From assembly GCA_020440935.1 (NCBI GenBank), contig JAGRNC010000091.1:3809-8827 (forward strand): a stretch of DNA of 5,019 bases, written 5' to 3'. This stretch comes from Leptospiraceae bacterium. Its GTDB lineage: Bacteria > Spirochaetota > Leptospiria > Leptospirales > Leptonemataceae. The number at the start of each line of letters is the position of its first letter. Within the stretch, counting starts at the first letter, position 1. Shown piece by piece: positions 1-5,019 of the stretch. Both the position numbers and the translations under genes were made by a program. The notes under the pieces were generated by a model that saw only the letters and a program-made list of their open reading frames with translations, searched no databases and had not been told where the DNA came from.

Positions 1-1
1 C

Positions 2-544
2 AACAAATCTGGTATGCATTACTTCCTGGATATGCACGATTCGCCGGCAGTGGAATCCCAGGAAGAAGATCCCAGCACTCTGGATGAATCCTACAGCGGA
101 AACTACAAGAAAACCATGGGCCCCCTGGAGTCCTGGGGCGGACCTGGATCCGCAGCACGCACTGCTCCCGAAGGCACTGTGCCCCGAAATAAGACCCCTT
201 ACCTCTATGAGGCCTCTGATTTTGACACTCCCGCAAAGGAGCTAACCAATCCGCTGCAGGCAACCAAAGAAGTCCTGGAGCGAGGACGTAAAGAATTCAA
301 TACCTATTGCGCCGTTTGCCACGGAAACACCGGACATGGCGATGGACCGGTTACTCCGCGTTTTGGCGACATCCCTGCTCTGGCAGGTCCCAACTCCAAC
401 GTTCTGGGCTGGGAAGAGGGTCGCTTCTTTCACATGATCACGGTGGGCCGGGCGCGAATGAAGCCTTATGCCGCGCAAATCGAAGAGAAGGATCGCTGGG
501 CCATCATTCACTATATCAAGCTGCTGCAGAAGCAGGAACAGTAG
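2..544 (+). CDS. actE: ActE, mono-heme cytochrome c subunit of alternative complex III (5' end missing)
   Basis: This is the periplasmic c-type cytochrome subunit of the quinol-oxidising alternative complex III; it takes electrons from the complex and hands them to acceptors. One heme site, CAVCH, lies at 308-322. The likely axial methionine is in RARMKPYA (Met codon 458-460), followed by the helix EKDRWAIIHYIKLL typical of class I cytochromes c. The N-terminal part has the ActE-type signature DMHDSPAVE and, later, PEGTVPR before the heme domain. The frame is open to the left edge and the first ATG (14) falls inside this signature. The true start, signal peptide and probable lipoprotein cysteine must therefore lie upstream, and position 14 is not the real start. 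The stop is 27 bases before actF, which fits the usual actE-actF order. Identity rests on motif recall plus this neighbour. Confidence 0.88.
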   Translation, partial: NKSGMHYFLDMHDSPAVESQEEDPSTLDESYSGNYKKTMGPLESWGGPGSAARTAPEGTVPRNKTPYLYEASDFDTPAKELTNPLQATKEVLERGRKEFNTYCAVCHGNTGHGDGPVTPRFGDIPALAGPNSNVLGWEEGRFFHMITVGRARMKPYAAQIEEKDRWAIIHYIKLLQKQEQ

Positions 545-571
545 AGAGAGTACAGACAGGAACGATTATCT

Positions 572-1813
572 ATGGCAAATCTGGAACAGGACAAACTGAA
601 GTTTGAATTTCCTCAGCGACTGAAAATGATCAGTCTGGTGCTGGTGGGAATCGGTCTGGCGCTGACGATCACGCAGGTGTTCGTACCCTGGCACGGCGAA
701 GGCGGTGGCGAGCACGGAAACCCGCGTCTTTATATCTCTATTCTTCTGGCACTTCTGGTAGCTCTGCCCTTGAGTCTGGGCGGAATCTATTTTACCGCGC
801 TGCATCATGCATCGGGCGCGGCCTGGAGCGTTACCGTTCGTCGGATTGCGGAGAACTATTTCTGGTTCCTTCCATTTTGCCTGATTGCCCTTGCCGTTGT
901 ATTTGTAGGCCTGGGCGATGCCTACCATCACTGGGTTGGTAAAACAGAAGACCCGGTGATTGCCTGGAAGTCTGCGTATTTGAACACTTCTTTCTTCATT
1001 GGAAGAAACACCGTAATCCTGATTCTCTGGACCCTGTTTGGCTTTCTATTCTGGAAGAAGTCTACCAACCAGGACCTGGACGGAAACGTTTCGCATACCA
1101 AGTCCATGATCAAGTGGTCCGCGGGCTTTCTGGTGGTGTTTTGTCTTACTCTTTCCGTGAACTCCTGGGATCTTTCCATGAGCCTGGAGCCCCACTGGTT
1201 CTCCACCATGTGGGCCGTTTACATCTTTGCAGGTCTGGCGCTCACTACGTTTGCGTCATTGATTCTATGGGTGAATTATCTCAAAGGTCAGGGCCTGCTG
1301 GGCAATGCGGTAAACGAAAACCATATTCATGACATGGGCAAATACCTCTGGGGTCATACGATCTTCTGGGGATATATCATGATCTGCCAGTATCTGCTGA
1401 TCTGGTATGGAATGCTGCCGGAAGAAACAATCTTCTACCACAAGCGCATGTTTGACGTAGTTGATGGAAACCTGGTGTTCAATACCTGGGCGATCTTCAG
1501 TCTTGCGCTGGTCGTTGTTCGTTTTGCCATTCCATTCTTCGCTCTTCTGAAGCGAGAAAACAAAAGAAACATCAAGTTTCTGTCCGTTATTGCCTGGATC
1601 GTAATTCTGGGGCAAATCCTCGATATGTATTGGGTGGCTTATCCGACTCTGCAAGAACACGGCGAGTTCGTTATGTTCTCATGGCAAGAGATTGGAACAC
1701 TGATGCTATTGGGCGGCGCCTACATCTTCGTGGTGGGCTCGGCTCTGTCCAGAAAGCCGCTGGTGCCGGTGAAGGATCCGAAACTGGAAGAATGCCTTCA
1801 TATGCATCATTGA
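572..1813 (+). CDS. actF: ActF, NrfD-like integral membrane subunit of alternative complex III
   Basis: A 413-residue polytopic membrane protein of the NrfD/PsrC-like family, the second such subunit of alternative complex III (ActC is the other). About ten hydrophobic helices can be placed near residues 18-38, 54-76, 97-116, 141-161, 181-196, 211-236, 258-281, 303-326, 335-356 and 370-392. Family hallmarks are present: HHASGAAWSVTVRR (78-91), SLEPHWFST (204-212), HDMGK (253-257), LLIWYGMLPEET (275-286), LDMYW (350-354) and the C-terminal KDPKLEE (401-407). Length is normal for ActF. An AGGAA at 558-562, nine bases before the ATG, supports this start. It follows actE by 27 bases and precedes a cytochrome gene by 23, so it is co-transcribed with them. 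ActF is thought to help anchor the complex and perhaps to take part in proton movement; nothing here settles that role. Confidence 0.93.
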   Translation: MANLEQDKLKFEFPQRLKMISLVLVGIGLALTITQVFVPWHGEGGGEHGNPRLYISILLALLVALPLSLGGIYFTALHHASGAAWSVTVRRIAENYFWFLPFCLIALAVVFVGLGDAYHHWVGKTEDPVIAWKSAYLNTSFFIGRNTVILILWTLFGFLFWKKSTNQDLDGNVSHTKSMIKWSAGFLVVFCLTLSVNSWDLSMSLEPHWFSTMWAVYIFAGLALTTFASLILWVNYLKGQGLLGNAVNENHIHDMGKYLWGHTIFWGYIMICQYLLIWYGMLPEETIFYHKRMFDVVDGNLVFNTWAIFSLALVVVRFAIPFFALLKRENKRNIKFLSVIAWIVILGQILDMYWVAYPTLQEHGEFVMFSWQEIGTLMLLGGAYIFVVGSALSRKPLVPVKDPKLEECLHMHH

Positions 1814-1815
1814 TT

Positions 1816-1825
1816 AGGAAAAGGA
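1816..1825 (+). promoter_or_regulatory. Ribosome binding site that fixes the start of the cytochrome lipoprotein
   Basis: The purine-rich stretch AGGAAAAGGA lies just after the actF stop codon. Its second AAGGA ends 11 bases before the ATG at 1837. The alternative in-frame ATG at 1846 would be about 20 bases away. The frame is also open far upstream inside actF, but only the start at 1837 (or 1846) puts a signal peptide at the N terminus. Confidence 0.6.
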
Positions 1826-1836
1826 AAGCGAAAACA

Positions 1837-2406
1837 ATGCAATCCATGAAATACATCTTACCTGCACTCATTCTAGCCAGCGTCGTAGCCTGTAGCTCGG
1901 AAAAGCCTCCCATCTATGAGGCCACTCCGGACAGCCTGTATAAAGGATCGCTCTACTACGCAAGTTCGGAATACAACTGCAAGAGCTGCCACGGAACGCA
2001 ATGGGATGGAAATGGTCCAGAAGCCAAAAACCTGGAGAAAGACGGAATTAAGGTTCCTTCCTTCACCGATGCCACTCCTCCCGAAGTTACTCCGGTGGAT
2101 TACTTCAAGGCCATGACCGTGGGCACTGCGAATACCAAGACACTGCCATCCGGGCATGCATTTCAATCTCACACAGATCGCGGTCGCTGGGCGATGGCGA
2201 ACTTCCTCTATTCTCTGGCGCCCGCTGTGGCCACCAAAGACCAGGCCAAGCGACAGGAAGCTATGACCAAAGCGATGGAAGAAGCAAAGCAGGCCTATTC
2301 AGAAAGTCGTCGATGGAACATGGGATTTGTTCCTCTGGCAGAACGACCGAAATCGCCAAAGCTGGAAGATATGAAAGGATACAATCCGGTCCCTTCGCAA
2401 CAATAA
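1837..2406 (+). CDS. Mono-heme cytochrome c lipoprotein with charged C-terminal tail
   Basis: A 189-residue exported cytochrome c. Residues 1-18 form a short lipoprotein signal peptide (one Lys, then hydrophobic) ending in SVVAC, so Cys19 is the likely lipidated residue; the loose lipobox recalls those of spirochaetes. One heme site, CKSCH, is at residues 48-52. The downstream helix DRGRWAMANFLYSL (114-127) is the usual C-terminal helix of class I cytochromes. Where this family normally has the axial Met (as in MPSY) the sequence reads TLPSGHAFQSH, with Leu103 in the Met place and His107 and His112 nearby, so ligation may be His/His. Residues about 130-189 form a Lys/Glu-rich helical stretch and a Pro-rich tail. 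It sits between actF and the cbb3-like genes and is probably an electron carrier or docking cytochrome between the two modules. I do not recognise a named gene; it could be called an extra ACIII cytochrome. Confidence 0.85.
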   Translation: MQSMKYILPALILASVVACSSEKPPIYEATPDSLYKGSLYYASSEYNCKSCHGTQWDGNGPEAKNLEKDGIKVPSFTDATPPEVTPVDYFKAMTVGTANTKTLPSGHAFQSHTDRGRWAMANFLYSLAPAVATKDQAKRQEAMTKAMEEAKQAYSESRRWNMGFVPLAERPKSPKLEDMKGYNPVPSQQ

Positions 2407-2433
2407 GGGAGACACAGGAATTAGATCAGAACC

Positions 2434-3909
2434 ATGAAACTACTCAGTAACGATTACAACCGCACCACCGGGCTTTATCTCATTGTTTCCACCATCTGGC
2501 TACTTCTGGGAGTAGTCATTCGATTGGTAAATGAGCTCCAACTGGTGACTTTCGCTCCGGGAACAGACACCCTATTTCACTATGGATATCTACGGCCCAT
2601 TGGCGCAAACATCCTGATCTTCGGCGGATTTCTGGGTTATTTCTTTGCGCTGGGGTATCAGATAATCCATGCGCGAGCCAGCTTTCGCGTGGACCTGGCC
2701 GGACAGGCCGCCCTGGGCATCCATCAGCTCGGACTGATTGTGGGAACCATAACCATCCTATCCGGTTATAACACCGGACGCGAATACGGCGAGTATACAT
2801 GGATTGTGGACAATCTGTTCATGGTTGTTTTTACAATCTTCCTTGTTCTGCTGCTCATTTCACTCTGGGGCAAAGAAGATATCAAGGTCTATGAAAAATT
2901 CGCTGCAGCCACCATAGGCGGTATGCTGGTTTTTTACTTCCTGGGTAACTTTGGAATGCCCAATGCGTTGCTAGAAAGCACATCTCCCACTTCCGGCGCT
3001 CAAGATGCCATGGTAGCGGAGATGTATCGAAATGCAGTCTTAACCTTCTTTGTATTATTCCCTCTTTTCACCATGGGCTACTACTGGGTTGAAAAGCATT
3101 ATGAACTTCCTATCTATAGCGAAGCGACTGCCCATTTCCAAATTGTGGCAGGCGCGATCCTGATCCCTCTGGCGGCGGGAAATGCTCTGCTCGGCACAGC
3201 CGATGCAAAGATTTTGCAAGAGATTGGAACCGGCGGAGCCCTGGCGCTTACCATTTCATTGCTTGCAGGGGTTGCAAACATCCATTACTCGCTTTCAAGA
3301 AGCGGTAAGAATGTGCAGTCCGATCAGGACGGAAAAGCCATCCGCTGGGGCCTTATCCTGATTGGTACCTATCTGGTTATCCGATTCCTCTTGCAGATCC
3401 CTTTGATCGGCAGCAACTTTCGCTACATGGCCTGGAACAATCAGGACGTATACTTTGTAGCGAGCACCGTAGCACTGCCGGTGGCTCTGGGATCAGCTTA
3501 TCTGCTTCTGGGGTATTGGAAGCAGGCCTCCACGAACAAAGGCCTTAAGCGCCTGGCGAACTTCTTTCTATACATTGGCATCATTCTGGTGCTGTTGGGA
3601 TCCTTCTCCCAGGGATGGCTGCAAGCCCACGCTGCATCCTCCATTACTGGCGAAGGCGCCGACCAGGCCCTTGCCGTAAAGGATTGGTCTCATGTATTGT
3701 TCGCCGGCAGCCTTGAGTTCAATGATACAAAGGCCATCGCCAATGCACTTTTTCAATACCTGTATTCGCTCTATAGCCTTGTTCTGCTCGGTCAGATCAT
3801 GGTGGTTCTAGGAGTCTTTTCCGGCTCCCTGGCTGTGCTACTCGGTTCGTCCGGAAAAGCGGCACAGTACAGCCGACCCACTCTTTTCGCAGAGTCCAGC
3901 AGCCACTAG
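2434..3909 (+). CDS. ccoN: CcoN-like cbb3 oxidase subunit I lacking all metal-ligand histidines
   Basis: A 491-residue membrane protein with about 12 predicted helices, close to the usual CcoN length. Homology to CcoN is clear from aligned motifs: YLRPIGANILIFG (52-64, usual RPLHTNAVIFG), REYGEYTWIVD (116-126, usual KEYAELEWPID), GAQDAMV then YRNAVLTFF (188-206, usual GATDAMV and YGHNAVGFF), NALLGT (250-255, usual HHLLYT), YMAWNNQDVY (331-340, usual YTDWTIGHVH) and SQGW (392-395). Every histidine that binds heme b, heme b3 or CuB is replaced: Gly57, Arg199, Asn250, Ala251, Asp338 and Tyr340. The cross-linked active-site Tyr aligns with Ile244. The frame is intact and the scaffold conserved, so this is not an ordinary decayed gene. 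It cannot work as a haem-copper oxygen reductase by the known mechanism. More likely it is a structural membrane anchor for the neighbouring CcoO- and CcoP-like cytochromes. The gene symbol marks ancestry, not activity. An AGGAA at 2416-2420 precedes the ATG by 13 bases, slightly far. Confidence 0.9.
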   Translation: MKLLSNDYNRTTGLYLIVSTIWLLLGVVIRLVNELQLVTFAPGTDTLFHYGYLRPIGANILIFGGFLGYFFALGYQIIHARASFRVDLAGQAALGIHQLGLIVGTITILSGYNTGREYGEYTWIVDNLFMVVFTIFLVLLLISLWGKEDIKVYEKFAAATIGGMLVFYFLGNFGMPNALLESTSPTSGAQDAMVAEMYRNAVLTFFVLFPLFTMGYYWVEKHYELPIYSEATAHFQIVAGAILIPLAAGNALLGTADAKILQEIGTGGALALTISLLAGVANIHYSLSRSGKNVQSDQDGKAIRWGLILIGTYLVIRFLLQIPLIGSNFRYMAWNNQDVYFVASTVALPVALGSAYLLLGYWKQASTNKGLKRLANFFLYIGIILVLLGSFSQGWLQAHAASSITGEGADQALAVKDWSHVLFAGSLEFNDTKAIANALFQYLYSLYSLVLLGQIMVVLGVFSGSLAVLLGSSGKAAQYSRPTLFAESSSH

Positions 3910-3912
3910 AGG
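3908..3912 (+). promoter_or_regulatory. Ribosome binding site overlapping the ccoN-like stop codon
   Basis: AGAGG begins within the TAG stop of the ccoN-like gene (3907-3909) and ends six bases before the ATG at 3919. Ribosomes finishing the upstream gene would cover this site, so translation of the two subunits is probably coupled. This supports 1:1 production of the CcoN- and CcoO-like proteins. Confidence 0.55.
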
Positions 3913-3918
3913 TAAATA

Positions 3919-4575
3919 ATGAAGTCACCTTTTAAAACAGCAACATCTACATTAATAACCACCATCGTTTCTGGCGTGGCAGCATTTCTGGCATTCATTG
4001 TGATTCCATTTGGTAATCCACAACTGCACGGAAGTCACGAGTATACTCATGCACCCGAAGACGTGCTGGTACTGGAAGGCCAGGAAGTATACTACCAGGA
4101 AGGTTGCCAGTACTGCCATTCGCAGGGCCTCCGCGCCGAATCCTGGGAACTTATGCGATTCTCAAATATGGAGAAATTGGGCTACTTCCCTGCTCCCGCC
4201 GAGAATGCATCGGTGTTCTTCACTCCTTCCGTGCAAGGCTCATCCCGGATTGGGCCGGACCTTAGCCACATCGCTCTGAAAATGGACAAGGATGCTCTTC
4301 GCTCCTTGCTAAACAGCGGCGCGGCCAAGAATGCCTACGACATCAAATCAGGTAATCATGACTTTCGCTATCTATTTGCCCAGGACAACCTGGATGCGCT
4401 GGCGCTTTCCTGGAAAATCAGATGGATGATGAACTTTGCTCTTCCGCTGAACGATCCATATCAGAGATCTGTGTTTTCACGACTGCAGGATCAGACCAGA
4501 GGAGATGCACTGGTCGAATACCTGAACTTCCTGGGAAGCCGTGCCGGCGCCTACGAAGGGCAGTTCTACCAGTAA
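3919..4575 (+). CDS. ccoO: CcoO-like membrane-anchored mono-heme cytochrome c
   Basis: A 218-residue homologue of the cbb3 oxidase mono-heme subunit, of normal or slightly short length. One N-terminal membrane helix (about residues 12-31) is followed by a periplasmic domain. The motif LEGQEVYYQEGCQYCHSQ (52-69) matches the CcoO pattern EGRDIYIREGCYNCHSQ, with heme site Cys63, Cys66, His67. SRIGPDL (109-115) matches KRTGPDL. The C-terminal part, LFAQDNLDAL to DALVEYLNFLG (152-206), follows CcoO closely. The usual SNMPAYPFL, which supplies the axial Met, reads SGNHDFRYLF (144-153), so His147 stands where the Met belongs. Met170 and Met171 are other nearby candidates but lie in a different conserved segment. 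The partner is the CcoN-like protein, nine bases upstream. In a normal enzyme CcoO passes electrons to heme b in CcoN; here CcoN has no heme to receive them. Confidence 0.9.
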   Translation: MKSPFKTATSTLITTIVSGVAAFLAFIVIPFGNPQLHGSHEYTHAPEDVLVLEGQEVYYQEGCQYCHSQGLRAESWELMRFSNMEKLGYFPAPAENASVFFTPSVQGSSRIGPDLSHIALKMDKDALRSLLNSGAAKNAYDIKSGNHDFRYLFAQDNLDALALSWKIRWMMNFALPLNDPYQRSVFSRLQDQTRGDALVEYLNFLGSRAGAYEGQFYQ

Positions 4576-4587
4576 CAACCGTAATTG

Positions 4588-4593
4588 AAAGGA
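4588..4593 (+). promoter_or_regulatory. Ribosome binding site for the ccoP-like gene, long spacing
   Basis: AAAGGA in the 31-base gap after the ccoO-like stop is the only good Shine-Dalgarno match. It ends 13 bases before the ATG at 4607, a little farther than usual. No nearer in-frame start is visible, and the protein start matches CcoP, so the start is kept. Confidence 0.4.
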
Positions 4594-4606
4594 ATCGGCA
4601 AGAATT

Positions 4607-5019
4607 ATGAGTGATAACAAGAATTCCAACAAAGGCATCCCCGGCTGGATCAATTTCCTGTTCTGGGGCGTTCTGGCCGCAGGCGTTCTGTATGCGATTT
4701 TCGCGCAGGGCTTTTTGAACCAGTCTGATGCTGTTGCTGTACGCGACGAAATGGGACAGAGATACGTTGTTCCCACTATCGATATTGTTCCCATTCGAAC
4801 GCAGGAAGCCATCGATGCAGGGGACAAGACCTATCACCGCGTTTGCATTGCCTGCCATGGCGCTAATATGGAAGGAGGGGTCGGTCCCAAACTTTCGGAT
4901 GCAGAATGGCTCCACACTCCGGCTGCGGAATCGCATCTTGCAAAGCTCGTAATGAACGGTATCCCGGCGGCGCAAACAAAAGCCCCGAAAGGGACCCCCA
5001 TGCCGGCGCGAGGCGGACA
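4607..5019 (+). CDS. ccoP: CcoP-like membrane-anchored cytochrome c (3' end missing)
   Basis: The first 137 residues of a CcoP-type subunit, running off the right edge. The N terminus is hydrophilic, then KGIPGWINFLFWGV begins one membrane helix (about residues 14-36); this resembles the conserved P-x-W-W-x-x-x-F entry of the CcoP anchor helix. A linker follows, then the first cytochrome domain with heme site CIACH (80-84) in YHRVCIACHGANMEGG. PKLSDAEWL (94-102) matches the CcoP pattern PNLTDDxWL. GTPMPARGG (129-137) supplies a normal-looking axial Met132. CcoP usually carries two c hemes; the second domain would be past the window, so the heme number is unknown. No ccoQ-like small gene lies between this and the ccoO-like gene. 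In a standard cbb3 oxidase CcoP receives electrons from soluble cytochromes; here the terminal acceptor is unclear because the CcoN-like partner has no heme ligands. Confidence 0.85.
   Translation, partial: MSDNKNSNKGIPGWINFLFWGVLAAGVLYAIFAQGFLNQSDAVAVRDEMGQRYVVPTIDIVPIRTQEAIDAGDKTYHRVCIACHGANMEGGVGPKLSDAEWLHTPAAESHLAKLVMNGIPAAQTKAPKGTPMPARGG

Noticed and set aside
14..16. ATG at the left edge as the true start of actE
   Set aside because: The frame is open to the edge, this ATG lies inside the conserved ActE N-terminal signature, and no signal peptide follows it although the protein carries a c heme.
1630..1836. Upstream in-frame extension of the cytochrome lipoprotein gene, overlapping actF
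   Set aside because: The extension is an out-of-frame reading of the actF end, would bury the signal peptide and lipobox, and a ribosome binding site supports the start at 1837.
2434..3909. CcoN-like gene as a nitric oxide reductase (NorB or a NOR variant)
   Set aside because: NOR-family subunits also need the six His ligands for heme and FeB; none is present here, and the motifs and the following ccoO/ccoP-like genes match cbb3 instead.
2434..3909. CcoN-like gene as a pseudogene
   Set aside because: The frame is intact at normal length, flanking motifs are conserved, spacing to the next gene is tight, and codon use matches the neighbours.
4576..4606. Possible ccoQ or terminator between the ccoO- and ccoP-like genes
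   Set aside because: The gap is only 31 bases, too short for ccoQ, and shows no stem-loop with a T run.
4418..4975. Minus-strand open frame of 185 codons across the ccoO/ccoP-like junction
   Set aside because: It lies opposite two well-supported genes, its product has no recognisable motif or coherent composition, and it looks like a codon-bias shadow.

Overview
The window is one stretch of a single plus-strand operon for membrane electron transfer. It holds six tightly packed genes, all on the same strand, with gaps of 9 to 31 bases and no internal terminator or promoter that I can see. Base composition and codon use look even across it, at roughly half G+C. The host is a Gram-negative-type respiring bacterium that exports c-type cytochromes and anchors some as lipoproteins. 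The content (alternative complex III beside a cbb3-like cluster, loose lipobox, moderate G+C) would fit a Leptospirales-type spirochaete such as the Leptonema/Turneriella group. Bacteroidota, Bdellovibrionota or other deep lineages are not excluded, so this placement is a weak inference.

Layout. Bases 2-544 are the 3' part of actE, a mono-heme cytochrome c subunit of alternative complex III (ACIII); its signal peptide lies before the window. Bases 572-1813 are actF, the ten-helix NrfD-like membrane subunit of ACIII. Bases 1837-2406 encode an extra mono-heme cytochrome c lipoprotein with a charged C-terminal tail. Bases 2434-3909 encode a CcoN homologue, 3919-4575 a CcoO homologue, and 4607 to the right edge the first part of a CcoP homologue.

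How they may work together. ACIII oxidises menaquinol or quinol and passes electrons to c-type cytochromes. In many genomes an ordinary terminal oxidase follows it. Here the following module has the cbb3 gene order N-O-P, but the CcoN-like protein has lost all six histidines that bind heme b, heme b3 and CuB, and also the active-site tyrosine. It keeps the fold, the surrounding motifs and a full-length open frame. It therefore cannot be a cbb3 oxygen reductase as that enzyme is known. The CcoO-like subunit has its c heme site, but the axial methionine is apparently replaced by histidine. The extra lipoprotein cytochrome also lacks the usual methionine and has histidines nearby. The CcoP-like subunit keeps a normal-looking Met.

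My reading, which is inference, is that the operon encodes an ACIII joined to a cofactor-free cbb3-derived membrane scaffold carrying several c hemes, possibly with lowered potentials. It could be an electron-exit or electron-entry module rather than an oxygen reductase. This is the main novelty of the window.
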